Shown piece after piece: positions 47,664 to 60,054 of a DNA stretch of 64,000 bases. The notes beneath the pieces were generated by a model. That model did no database searches and had not been told where the DNA came from. It saw only the letters and a program-made list of their open reading frames with translations. Source of the stretch: Pohlia nutans (lineage: Eukaryota; Streptophyta; Bryopsida; Bryales; Mniaceae); the NCBI GenBank assembly GCA_022496805.1, contig CM040100.1, forward strand, positions 26,379,009-26,443,008, in the 5' to 3' direction. Both the position numbers and the translations under genes were made by a program. The first letter of the stretch is position 1. Each line of letters starts with the position of its first letter.

Positions 47664-49374
47664 ATGGTTGGAGCCAGTATGGCGGGTACAGTGGCAGCTG
47701 TTAGCCTCACAGGAACTTCTTGCAGATGTGCAAGTTCTGAATCTGCTGTAAGTTTTCCCATCTCGGCTGTGCGATCAAGCTCTGTACTCACACAGAGTGC
47801 AAGGATTTTGGAAGTAAGTGGAAGGATTGAGAGGCAATTGTCTCCCAGAAGTTGTTTTAATTTGCAGCAGGGATTGAGACGGGGTCGAAAACAAGAGAAT
47901 TCTTTGATTTTTCGAAATGTTGCTGGATTATGGCAACGTACTTTAGGTTCTGGACGGCTTATGATTAAGGCTATGGCGGAAGACAGCTCTGAGAATAGCG
48001 TGACAACTGAAGATAGAGCACTGACCCCAGAGGAAGAGGAGGGTCAAGCTTGTATCAGAGACATTCTCCGGGTATGTTTTAAGCTTAAACTGATCGTAAT
48101 TTTTTTAAAGATAAATGTTAAATAGATGAACTTATATTAAAATATTTGAAAATGACAGAATGTTATGGATGTATATTTATTATTTAATCATAAGAGCCGG
48201 TGGCGAGTCATGTTCCTACAAGCAATATCAATTCTTCATGAACATGGAGCAGCTCCTTCAAGGCATGGTAGATTACATCTGTTCGAATGTCGTCTTTGCA
48301 GGTTGTGGATCTTTTGAAGACGAAAAGGGATATGACCTTCAATGAGGTGAGTCACTCGACTCTCTCTTTTCCCATTATTGAAGCCCTTGTGCATGGTTCA
48401 GTAATTATTCACATTGCTCCTTCGTATGATGGTGACCCTCTATATGTGGATATCGATTATGAGTGTCAAGTACTTGATATGCAGAAATTAGTCTAATGAA
48501 TCTAATCTGGAACTAACTGCGCAGGTCAGATTGACAATTATGATAGAAGATCCACGCGAGGTGGAACGAAGAAGGCAGCTTGGCATTGAAGATGAACGTG
48601 GCTGCTCCAAGGAGGATATGGCCGTTGCACTTCAAGAGGTATTCAAATTTTTGGAAGTTTACAAGACGTAATTCTCTAGTTAACTTAACACCATACAATG
48701 CCCATCATGCTAGTATTTTGATGATTCTCTGTACTCGATTTTGGTTGTTACAGGTTTTTGACAGGAAGATACCAGAGGACCGGTTGGTATTACGCGAGTT
48801 GGCCAAGGAGATGCTGAATTGGCCTAACCTTGAGGTTCACTCACTCGTATCATCTATCATTCTGTGCGCTTACTTTTATGAGAAGGGTGTGCTGACAGCA
48901 AGAATCAATTATTCTCTTCGTGTATGTTTTTGCCAATCTGCTGAATTCGGATGGGCATGATTTGCAGGATGAGATATCTGCACTGAACCCATCAGCTAGT
49001 CCATATGCAAAAGTGACTCCCACGGGGGTGGACCCAAAAATAGCTGCACAGAGGGCGAAGATAGACTGGGATGCAGCAGCAGACATTCAACCTGGCGAAG
49101 AGCCAAAGGACCTCAGTGACATGGTTCCTCCCGTTGTGGTAGGTGTTCGCTCTCTGATGATATCTTCTCCCATGTGGACTATTCGAGCATTTTGCATTCT
49201 GATTGGATTGGGACATTGATTTTGAGTATTTGATTGTTGTACATACTGAATGAAACCCGGCTACCGGTACTTGGTTGGTTGCAGGGCTTTAGCTTTCTGT
49301 ACCTCGTGAGCTTCATCCCTGTTATCATAGTAGTTGCAGTAATTCTAATTCTCTTCTTCAATTCGCTCCAGTAA
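47664..49374 (+). CDS. Y3IP1: Y3IP1-like photosystem I assembly factor (Ycf3-interacting), plastid
   Basis: Y3IP1 (also called CEST/CGL59) is a nuclear-encoded thylakoid protein that cooperates with plastid Ycf3 in assembling photosystem I. Six exons: 47664-48071, 48302-48346, 48525-48638, 48754-48834, 48968-49138, 49285-49374, all GT-AG, all phase 0, 302 residues. The first ATG of the frame was used; about 115 residues rich in Ser, Arg and Ala precede the domain and fit a plastid transit peptide. Core motifs: LKTKRDMTFNEV, LTIMIEDPREVERRRQLGIE, EDMAVALQEV, LRELAKEMLNWPNLE, YAKVTPTGVDPKIAAQRAKI and DWDAAADIQPGEEP. The C-terminus is one membrane span, YLVSFIPVIIVVAVILILFF, ending NSLQ. No defects seen. 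Family assignment rests on recalled similarity of the IEDPREVERR region and the tail. Confidence 0.8.
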
Positions 49375-50173
49375 AGGCGTATGCAGGCTCTCGACACGAT
49401 GATTGAGACTAACAGAGAGCAATATAGACTTAGGTTACCTGGTATCCTTCAAGGTGATTCACCTGTGTGAGGCAATGACTTATTTAACTCCCAACTGTCG
49501 TTTCATAAAGACAAGCAGTTGTTTGGTCCTTATTGGCGTGTGCAATTTGGCCTCACTATTTGTAAAGATTTTGATCTTTTCGAGTATTTTTGGTGGATGC
49601 ATATAAACACTGCCTCTCCAAGTCCACCTTGTTTCTTCAAAATCCTTGAATTCTTCAATGAATTCATTCCAGGATTATCATTGAATTTCAAGGATTTAGG
49701 ATAATTGATTTTAGGATTTGATTGTATAAGATGTAAGGTAGAGGTGCCAGAAACCGTGCGAATTTCAGGTTTGCTTACTTAGGACAGTGGTGGAAAAAGT
49801 TTAGAATTTTTTGATGGTCTGCAAAGTTAGTGCAAATCCATCTCAAAAAAAAAAACACATTTTTTGAGTAAGTCTATAATTTCCTGTGAATTTCTGAGTG
49901 TGGAGTCATAGAGTGGCCATTAACCGTTCATAGGGTCCTGGTTTTCATGAGAGGTTGGATTCTGAAAATAAAGCGCTTCTGCACCAATTAGAAGCCCTCA
50001 ATTTTTCCAAGCATGGACGGAATTAGAGCACTCTTGTACACTTTCTGAAACCAGGTTGGGTAAGTTTCTGGGACCTAGCCCTCAAGCCTACTGCTCGGTT
50101 TCAAAACCCGCTCGGTTTTCTGCACCTCTACCTTAGAGTATGTTAGAAGAAGTGGGATTTTTGATATTTGTAA
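49375..50173. other. Spacer downstream of the Y3IP1-like gene
   Basis: Presumed 3' UTR then AT-rich spacer; no gene recognised. Confidence 0.5.
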
Positions 50174-51199
50174 CCCCTAATGCTCCGAGCAACCATTTAC
50201 TGGTTGTTGCCCTTTCTAAATTAAAATTATTTTCTAGTAAGAAATCAACTATACATTTCAACACAATTTGAATTATGCCAATCCAAGTTAACCCCTAAAA
50301 GCTTGAGGGGTATTGGACAAAACATAGATGTGTTCTAATATGCGCCTTCCGTATGTTTGATGAAGTTTGGTTCAATAGACAAAATGTAGGGCATCATCTC
50401 TACAAATTATCCGTATGGTCAAACTTCCAAAAATAACTTTAGATTCTTTTTCAATGAATTTAAAAGAATTAGCCTTTGAAAATTTGTATAAATTATAATT
50501 TTCACTCTTAGAGTTTAAAATTTAGCATGATTGATTAAAGTTGGTTTAAAAGCAAAAGAAATGATGGAGGGAACATCATTACTTTATCCAAATAGCAGAT
50601 CTATAACACCAAGACAATGTTGAGGTGATCCATTTTGAAAATTTCTCCCAAATGGAGTTTATCCCAATGGATTGACATAATTCAAATTGCGTTGGAAAGT
50701 AGACGTGATGTAGTATTTTTTAAATAAAAGTATTTTTTCAAAAACATATTTTTTTGTTCTGGGCATCCCGTTAGATTCAGGCAATGACCAGAAAATGGTC
50801 GTTTGAGCATTTAGGGGTTAAACTCCATCTAGAGGAATTTTTTAAAAACAAACATTTCTACATTGTCCAGTGTTTCAGAATTTACTATTTGGAAGAAGTA
50901 GTGTTCTTTTCATCAATTCTATTGTTTTTTCTTTTAGAATGAAAAATACAATTCTAACCAATAATACCAAATTTTGAATTCTAAAAATATAAAATGTAAT
51001 TTTGATAAATTTTTAAAGTTAATTGCTTCTAAATTCGTTAAATGAAGATCTAAAACTATTTTGGTAAACTTGACCGTATGAATAATTTTCAAACATCATG
51101 TTTTGTGTTTCTTTGTTGAAAGAAACTTTATCAAAGTTATGGAAGTCATGGTTTATAACTTATTTTAATTTTGTTCTTTACCCCTCGGACCTTTAGGGG
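50174..51199 (+). mobile_element. TTAA-type MITE, family 1, copy B, interrupted by copy C
   Basis: Left end GTAA then CCCCTAATGCTCCGAGC (50170 on); right end CCCCTCGGACCTTTAGGGG then TTAT (51200-51203). The TTAA flanks have each lost one base match. The element is split at its internal TTAA by copy C, after CCAATCCAAG and before ACTCCATCTAGAGG. Without the insert it is about 500 bp. Confidence 0.85.
50292..50817 (-). mobile_element. TTAA-flanked MITE, family 1, copy C (younger, reverse orientation)
   Basis: TTAA at 50288-50291 and 50818-50821; ends CCCCTAAAAGCTTGAGGGG and ACGACC/GGTCGT...CATTTAGGGG in reverse relative to copy A. 526 bp, very similar to copy A along its length. Inserted inside copy B. 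Confidence 0.9.
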
Positions 51200-51203
51200 T
51201 TAT

Positions 51204-52135
51204 GGCATTTGTAAAGAGGCTCGAACTTCCCTTGAAGGGAGGAGCTCAAGAAACCACAAAATTGAAATCTATTCGTTAGAAAATGTCGTAGGAAATGAGA
51301 ATATATATAAAATACATAATAAATGTAAACTAAAATTGAAAGGATAAAAAACAATGAACCAATAACAAAAATGTTCTCAATAACCATATATACAAACATG
51401 AACATGATGACTAGATATCAAAAGTAGAAATCTAAATGAAGAAAAATGTACAATACAATTAAATTGGTGTAGCCACAAGCCTCCAAATGCAAGTTTCTGC
51501 TAAAAATAGTAATATTTTCAAATTTATTTAATTCATTGATTCATTTGATAATACATATATAATTATCAAAATGTATAAGTTCTACTAAGAAATTGGTTTT
51601 TTAATGATTAGTTTACAATAAATCCTAATTTGGCATTGGTTTTAAAATTAGAATTGTCTTTCAAACCTTTTTTAACTATTTTAATTTCCAGTATAGCCAT
51701 CACGTAATAAAATTGGAAGAAATCAAGGATTAATCATTTTTTGAGGTTTTAAATTTATAAAACCTAAAATAAACTGAAAAAATCAACCAATAAAATCAAG
51801 GATTTGGATTAATTTTTTAAAATTTAGACACTAGATCACGTAAGTACATAACTAATGTAACTAGTTTATGATGAAATTTTATGTTTGATGATTCTAATCC
51901 TTTTATAAATATGAATCACGTTGAAATAATAAAAATATAGTTAATATTTGAGACTCATTGATTTTTTGATCGAATCTTTTTTTGCATATAATTTAGATGT
52001 GTAATAGCAATAAACAAAGTAAATTGTACCACTTGTGTTTATTGCTGGTGAGAATTTTGCTTTAACTTTATTTAATTTAATTAAAAGTTATTAAATGTCA
52101 TCAAGAATGTATGATTGGGACCTAAAAAATAAAAT
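51204..52135. other. Very AT-rich spacer
   Basis: No gene. It marks the start of the strongly AT-rich block containing the pyruvate decarboxylase gene. Confidence 0.5.
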
Positions 52136-55100
52136 TTAACAGTTGTATTGAATAGGTCGATTATTGGCAGCTGAAACTTGAGATCCCCATTCTAAAAGTT
52201 CTTTACTAGTATCATCTTTGTGGCATATCACCTCAATAAAACACAACATATTAATTTTTTCCTGTGTTATCTTTATTGCTGATGCTAATTCTTCTTCATT
52301 TGTAACCTTCATGATTTTTACATAATTTTACCACTTAATGAAATCATTTTTTGTTTTTTGTTTTTTTTGTTTATTTAGTAAATTTTTGACTCACATATTT
52401 GTATGTATAGAGTAATGTTCATACCTTGTAATATGACATCATTGAAAAATATTACAAAAGACATTAAATTATTTGAACACAATTACTAATTTATTAAGTT
52501 TTATTATATAAATAAAATATAGTATCACTATTTGATAATTTTTTTGTAAAATATTATTATTAAATATTATTTCATAAATTTTAATCTGATATAATATATG
52601 AAATGATTAATTTTCAAGTTTTTAGACGTAAAAAGAAGATGTAGCATATTTATGTAATTAATTAGAAACGGTTAAATTTTAACTAAGTTATTTATAATAA
52701 ATCAGTTATTGTGAATTAATTTAAAGTTATAGTAATATTTTTAATGCATTCTAGGTGAATTGAATATTTAATATAGAAAAATTGATAATTTTATTTCATT
52801 TTTTTATTCAGATGACTAGAATATGAAATCTTTCTAATCACTTAAAGGCTAAGACACTTGTTGAATAATAAGAAATAATTATATTGAGATTTGAATGTAT
52901 TAGGTTTGCAAATAGTTTATAGTTTTTTTCTTAACGTACTAATATTGTAAGATTGAAATATGATATTGTAAACTTTCAAATAATTAAACATATAACATAT
53001 TAAATTAAACCAATAGATTTGCAAATCCGTACTCTTTTAGTCCATAAAGATCCAACACCATTTTGAAAAGCTTCTACTACACCAATGTAGTTCCAATTTT
53101 TAATCACATTATAAGGGCCATTGTGAATTGCAACTTCAATTGTGTACCTCCCATTATTAATTAAAAAAATGATATTGTTTTGTTGATTGCGTATCATTGT
53201 TGATAAATCTTGGGTTGTCACCTATCATTTGTTTTTAAAATTAGATTTTAAAATCAAGATTTTAAAATAATAACATAAATTTAATTAGGAAAATCATATA
53301 TCAATTTATTTAAAAATTTCAATAAGATAATATAAATTATTAAATTCAAGTTACAAAGAGCCAAAAATTTGGTAAAGCAAGTTTAAATGCAATTTAGCAC
53401 TAAAAGCACATCCTCTGATTTATCAGATGTACAATTCATGGGAGGTTCATTATACAATAATTTTTATAATAACGTGTGAAAATCTAGTATTAAAATGGGG
53501 GCTATTTAATTTAGTTAGAGCATTTCAAAGTACCCTACAATTGGCAAAGAACCCAATAATGTGTATTTTCTATGGTCCTATACTTAGCTCTAATATTTTC
53601 AAATTGAAATGATTTATACCTTATCTTAGTAATAAATTAAGTTTTTTCAAATTAAGTTTTGAAGTTTTTAGGGTTTAGATTTATGTTTTTGGATTTCCTT
53701 AGGTTTAATGTGTTTTTATGTGGGTTATATTGTATCTAAATATTTATATATGTAGTTTTTAACGATCGTTTAGGAATTCTCGTGAGTTGCAAGACGTACT
53801 AGGTAATTGACCTTCGTGCAATTATTTAAGTTTTCTCAAATTATGTTCTTGGCGTTTTTTAGATTTTATATGTTATCATCTGGGCTTTGCAATAAGGTAA
53901 TTGCAAAAATGCTCCTAAATCTAATTAGTCATACTTCTCATCCTACAACTCCTTCAAGAATCTCATGACTTTGGATCCTATCTTATTCTTTAAAAACCAC
54001 ATACTCCAACATCTATACATGAGTATTTTTTTTAAATACTCTTCTTTCATTTTAAATGCCCTATATTACATGCGATAAAATTTAAAGTATTTAATGTTTT
54101 ATGTTACCCTTTATGTTTTTGCACGTAGTTTCAAATATTCTGCAGAGTGAACCTCTTGGGGTACAATTATAATATTAATGGTAAAAATTAAAAATTATTG
54201 TCCTTACATATAGGTTTTTTTTGCAAAGAATTGCAAAATATAATTAAATTATTCGATAACCTGAAAGCTGCCATCACCAATACAAGCAATACATCGCTTT
54301 TTGGTAGCTTGTGCATAGCCTAATAAAGCTCCAATAGACCATCCAATTGAACCATATTGCATTTGAAATTCATATCTATGTATGTACACATGATAGTTAT
54401 ATGAATATCAAAAAATAGTTATATGAATATTAAAAAAATAAATTGAAACATGATAATTTTTATTTTAAATGCTTGTTACCATTTTTAATTATCATTATTT
54501 TAAAAATACAATTACATAATTTTTATGTAAAATGTGCAAGGTATGTTTTACAATTTTTTATTTTAATATTAATGCTAACCCACAACCCTCAGGAAGCTTG
54601 AGTTTTTGGCAGTTAAACCACGAATCTCCAGTCTCAACAATCACTATTGAATTGCTTGTCAACGTTTCCTATTACATGTGGGTTAAAAATTATTTAGAAT
54701 TAATCCTGAAATAAAACCTCATATAAAAAATATTAACGTTGCAATAAAATTATTTGATAAAAAGATATGTATTGAAAAAATATAAAATATTTTGAAACTA
54801 TGAATTCAAAGTATTTTATTCAAAAGAAAAATAGCACATTAAATGTTTTTACATAACGATAATTAGAATGCATTTTATGAATAAACGATATACAATAATT
54901 TTGGTACAAATGTTCTTAGATTGTATTTACATCTTAATAGTTTACATTTAATACTTTGCAATAGAAATGTATAATTTTTGAAATTTTTAGAATTTAATTG
55001 TAATAATAGATGCTTATTAAAGTCATGTTATCAATTTTCAAATACCAACAAACATTCAAGTATAAATATTTTCCTTACTTGTATGTATTTGAATAACGTG

Positions 55101-57427
55101 TTGACTCGTAAAGCATTGTTAGCTACATCAATTCTAGGAACTTCACCTCCATCTACAAAAATTCTTGTATAATTATTATATGCATTTGTGTTCATTACTA
55201 CTACCATTGCAAGTTCATTCAAAAAATCATCCATTTTTACACATCCAAATTCTTTGTTGTCGCCTACAATAACCTTATTTGGTTCTAGTATGATCATGTT
55301 TTTTTTTTTCAGTAACAATGAATACCCTACAGAGCTGTAGTCATTAAAAATAGGTCCTGCAAAAATATAGCAATCAGACGATTCTACAATCTCCATACAA
55401 AATAGAGAGCTAACAGTTCCCCAATATGTACCAATAAATCTTGATAATTTCTCTGAAACTTGACCTTTAGCACTTGGCATAATTGCAATTGCAAAACCAG
55501 ATGCTTCTGCAAAAGTAGAAAATGCTTCTTGAGCTTTTGCTAGTCTTAGTTTTGGACCTCCTATTAATATTGGCTTTACAGCTGATTCCAATTTTTTCAA
55601 TGTTGCTGCTACAGCTGCACGCAAACAAACTATATTGCTTGTTCTGCATTCAATAAGATATAAACTAAGTCGTAAATTCGAGCTTTCAAAGATTAAATTG
55701 TGTAAAAGATGTTCTATATATCAATTTTTATCGTTTGGTTTTTATATTAGCTCTACAACAAATTAGATCTTTAATAATATAAAAATAAAATATTAGTATA
55801 TATTTTATGAAATATGTATTAAATTTTTTGAAGATTAAAAAGTATATTTTACTTAGAAACTATAGCAAATGGAATATGCTCCACAGAAAAAGATGGATGC
55901 AATAAATCAACTATATTGCAGCTCACAGAAATATATACAGGTTTGCTTTTTCTCAAGGCAGCAGAAAATGCTCGATCCACTAGTTCATGTGCATCTTCAA
56001 TATACATTATGATTGCCTGATACATGATAATAAATTGCGTTTAAGTTCTAAAACTTATCATTAGAAAATACTTTCATAAAACTTAAATTTAATATAATCC
56101 TTTACTTTGAAAAAAATCATGGCCTATCAAAAAAATTATACTACAATCAACTCATCATAAATTTGTGTTAAGCTATAGTTAAGGTTTGGTAAATTCAATG
56201 CCAACTATCAAAATTCTATTGTAGATTCTATTACTTTTAGCTATATTTCAAGTAATCGCAATGATCTTTGACTTATTGTTGTATTCAAGATACACACGCT
56301 TGGTGATTCATTTGAATCATCTTAAAACTTTGAGCTTGAAATAGATTGAAAATGTTTTAAATTAAGGAATAACTTAATCTAATATGTCATGAATTATAAA
56401 CTTATAAAGTGTATACAATGTAATACAAATGAAATAGACATACAGTTTCATCAATTAAGAAATAGAAGAAGTAATTGGATCATAATTAAAATCAGAAACC
56501 TGATAACATGTAACTTGTTCAAAACAACGAGCTTCTTGAGAGAAATCAGGGATACCAATAGTGTGGTGCAGAATACGATTTGTTCCATAGTCATTGCTGT
56601 TTGGACCTCCTACAATGCATATGATAGGTAAATTCTCACTATATGAGCCAGCAATGGCATTAATAACACTCAAACCTCCAACTGTGAAGGTAACAACACA
56701 TGCTCCTACACCACGACATCGGGCATAACCATCAGCAGCATATCCGGCATTGATTTCATTGCAACATCCAATGTTATTTAGTCCTGGTTGTGCTATAAGA
56801 TGGTCCAATAATTTTAGATTAAAATCTCCTGGCACTGTAAAGATATCTGTTACTCCCACTTCCACTAATCTTTTTGCAATGTATTGTCCAAGACATGCCG
56901 AGGTACTATTTAGAACCTCAAATGTTGGCACATTCTTAAAATCAATTTTGTTTGCATCTTTATTTTTTATCAATGTTGGTACTGGTTTTGTTGCTTGAGC
57001 TACACTTGCATTGACGACAGATTGTTGAATGGCTGGTAAATCTTGTTGAAAAGTTGGTGTTGAAAATAATGATGCCACTTGGTTCAAACTATCTCTAATA
57101 TTTCCATCTTTAATTGAAGCATCTTCCACACTAGAAAGCCCATTATATGATGAAGATTTCTTTAATTGAGATTTACGAGATGTTTTCTTATGTGATACTT
57201 TTTTAGAATTAGATTTTAGAATATGTGATGAATTTAAAGAATTTGGATCTAGAGGAGATGAAAGGGATGAATTGTTTTCAATTGATGATTGAGGAATTGG
57301 TTGTGGTAAAAATTCAGGTTTGACAGTGATATCTTTGCTAAATTTAGGGTTTTGAACTGCGGCAACTTCAGCCAAGCTTCCTACTTGAGCTCCACCTAAT
57401 GCACTTGATCTAGGAGGGGCCGTTGTT
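52136..57427 (-). CDS. PDC: Pyruvate decarboxylase, plant type, first exon not found
   Basis: Converts pyruvate to acetaldehyde and CO2 in ethanolic fermentation; cytosolic, needs thiamine diphosphate and Mg2+. Exons in reverse: 57427-56500, 56016-55853, 55643-55079, 54668-54580, 54375-54261, 53221-53033, 52306-52136, with GT-AG borders and continuous phase, about 740 codons. Motifs: [34 protein letters not shown] (cofactor Glu), [13 protein letters not shown] (His pair), [49 protein letters not shown] then FLINN (TPP motif GDG...NN), YTIE, and the end [20 protein letters not shown]. Before the domain the exon encodes about 170 residues rich in Ser, Asn and Lys with no Met, preceded by TAA and an acceptor-like TTAG, so the start exon lies further upstream and the protein is longer than the usual 600 or so. 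One odd residue follows the TPP motif: [17 protein letters not shown], where plant enzymes as I recall have Gly and Glu. Exons and introns are very AT-rich. Confidence 0.88.
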
Positions 57428-58409
57428 CTAATTTACATTCTTTGCGGAAATCCGCAAGGAATTTTATACAACTATTATTCAAATTTCTAAAGTTATCTTA
57501 ATAATTTAAAGTTCAACTTCTATATAATTTATGCATGTTTAAATATCAAAAATTTAAAAACACATTTTATTATAAGCATTGAATGTTTATAATTCTTGTT
57601 AAGTTGTTTTAACTTTTAAATATTAATAAATTGTGTTTCTTTTATAATAATTATGTATTCAATTTTAAACATATTATGTGTTGTTGATTTATAAATGTAA
57701 AAATTGATAGTGAAAAATAGAAATCAAGAAAATATGTAGTAATTAATAAACGATTGATGGTTTGTATCAGAATCCATCAAACCTATCATAGATTACAAAT
57801 TTTGATGACAATCATTCAAAAACAATAACTTTGATAAAAATAAAAATAAAAAACTTCATAGGATGTTAATGCTTGTGAAACGAAACGAGTTATGCTTTAA
57901 CGTTCAATATAGGTTTTAATTGAATTATTTGCAGTTTGTAATAAATTAATGCCATCATTGCAATTTATTTGGTAAAAAAATATTTATGCATACATAGGTT
58001 AGAAATGTAATAAATGAAGAGAAAAAATTAATAATAATAACTAGGGCTCCGCTTCTCTTTGCATCATCAATGACGAAGTACAAGGCTATGAAATTGAATA
58101 AAACGTGAAAGGCTAGGCTACTTCACATAATGGTTTTTGAGGGTAGAATGGAATAAGCATGGGAAGACCATTCAAGTATGTGAAAGGCTAGGTTACATCA
58201 TAGAAAACCCTAAAACTGTCGGCTTGCGGCTCGCCAATTCACTCACAAACCCTACAATCGTTGAAATGCTACAACTGGAACCTACAGTTGTCAATACCGT
58301 TTTTCTAAATCAGTTACGACCTACGGTCATCACCAAAATTAACTTTTTTATTTCATTTATATTTTTATTGACAATATAAAAATACATTTTTTTTTTGGTG
58401 GGGTGGTTT
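57428..58409. other. AT-rich region upstream of the PDC exons
   Basis: Should contain the missing first exon or the promoter of the minus-strand PDC gene. I examined reverse-strand ATGs and found none with a convincing donor. The plus-strand frame at 58137-58379 is not supported as a gene. Confidence 0.4.
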
Positions 58410-58476
58410 ATATATACACAAACATACATACATACACACACATACATACATACATACATACACACACATACATACA
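58410..58476. repeat. (ACAT)n/(AC)n microsatellite
   Basis: Alternating CATA and CACA units for about 65 bp. Confidence 0.85.
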
Positions 58477-59144
58477 TGTGTGTATAACTTTGTCAACAAA
58501 AACCTACATTATATTCTTTGGGCCTATACTATATTTTCAACATTTTGAATTAATCTCTAAAGGTCTTTGGTCATCGGATTTGAGCATAAAAAATGACACT
58601 TGTCATATTGAAAACATGTATTTTGTTTTATTAGTAGATTCAAACATGTATCGGATACAAATTCAAGTCTATAAGATATTTTCTTCTTAATAGAACTAAT
58701 GAAATATAATATAAATATTTAGCGTTTTCTTGAAAATTTTGATTTAATGAATAGATTTTAAATGAAAAATATTACTCAAAGATCAAACAATGCAAAGATA
58801 GAGTATAATTGTTCAAAATTACGGAGGTTAATATAATTGCCCGATGCCAAAAATTTGGATCATCATGATAATTTGACTCATTATTTAATATTAAAAAAAA
58901 ATTACTTGTGAAAGTTTTAGTATACACTTTCAACTTAGATTTTTCCATATTCAATGTTTGGCTTCTAAAAACATGCTTTAGGTATTTGTAAAAAAACATG
59001 AAAATTGAGGCAAATTTGAAGTACATACATTGTGTTTTCATACCATCTTTTGAGATTTACATTTACTAATCAGAACTAAATATGTAGATGCATACGCATT
59101 TTCATATAATACAATTTTAAACAAGCCATTGACTATATTGCGGG
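58477..59144. other. AT-rich spacer
   Basis: No gene or structured repeat recognised. Confidence 0.45.
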
Positions 59145-59665
59145 GTTGCTAGCATGTGAGCCTAGTAACGTGAGCCCAAGAGGCCTAAAGCTTGAGAGCT
59201 TAGAATTTTTTGTGGATTTTTTGGATTTTTTTGAAAAGGACCTATAATCGCCCCGGGGAGTGCACTTAACCCCTAAGCGCTCAAACGACCATTTTCTGGT
59301 TGCTACCCAAATTTAACGCGCTGCCTGGAACAAAAAAATATTTTTTTGAAAAAATAAAAAATATTTTAAAATACTACATCAAGTCTACTTTCCAACGCAA
59401 TTTGAATTATAGCAATCCGAGTTAAACTCCACCTGGGAGAATTTTTCAAAGTAGGTCACGTCAACATTGTCTTACAACGACGCTAGCATGTGAGCCTAGA
59501 ATGGTGAGCCTAAGAGCTATGAGCAGGAACTTTGTGAGCCTAAGAGCTGTGAGCAGGAAGTTTGTGAGCCTAGAGCTTGAAATTTGCCAAATTTAGAAAA
59601 TTACTATTTATAGTAAAAACAAGACCTATTACCGTGGGACCCTATTACCGTGCTTTAGTATTATT
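59145..59665 (+). repeat. GCTAGCATGTGAGCC repeat family with a 30-bp tandem repeat
   Basis: GCTAGCATGTGAGCCTAG occurs at about 59150 and about 59497, each copy followed by CTAAGAGCTTGAGAGCTTAG-like text and GACCTAT(A/T)A(C/T)CG. A related sequence lies at 36795-36905 (GCTAGCATGGGAGCGGGAGT then CCTATGACCGTGGGAC). Within the second copy, GTGAGCCTAAGAGCTRTGAG with GAAGTTT repeats with a 30-bp period (59519-59575). A TTAA MITE fragment separates the two copies. Confidence 0.75.
59270..59475 (+). mobile_element. TTAA-type MITE, family 1, 5'-half copy D
   Basis: TTAA at 59266-59269 then CCCCTAAGCGCTCAAACGAC; follows copy A through the CCGAGTTAAACTCCACCTGG block and stops near CATTGTCTTAC, where the GCTAGCATGTGAGCC repeat resumes. 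The right half is absent. Confidence 0.85.
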
Positions 59666-60054
59666 ATGAATAAATTTCACTATTTTAGAGTTTACCCTAG
59701 TGTAGGCGCACAAAATTCTAGGGACAGGGTTTCAATTCACTTGCTTCGCTCATTGAATGACCATACTGAAACTCTTGTTTCTTGATCAAACATGAGTGCC
59801 ATCAATTGGGTCTCGGGCCCGAGACCCATACCCACACCCAATCAGGTTGATCAATGTTATATGCAGTTATGGACGTTGCTGATCAGAAATCTTTCATAAT
59901 AAAACGTCAGAACTTTTTTTTTTTTTTTTTTCTATAGTCATATAACGACTTTAAAATGACCTCATACATCATTACAAAATCCTACATGGCCCAAGCTTTA
60001 GGGTTGCCACAAATCTACGTAGTAGGCTAGTAATCATAGATCAACTTTGCAATT
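59666..60054. other. Spacer with poly(T) run
   Basis: No gene. A run of about 22 T at 59908-59931 could be the minus-strand poly(A) of a retroposed fragment, unproven. Confidence 0.4.
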
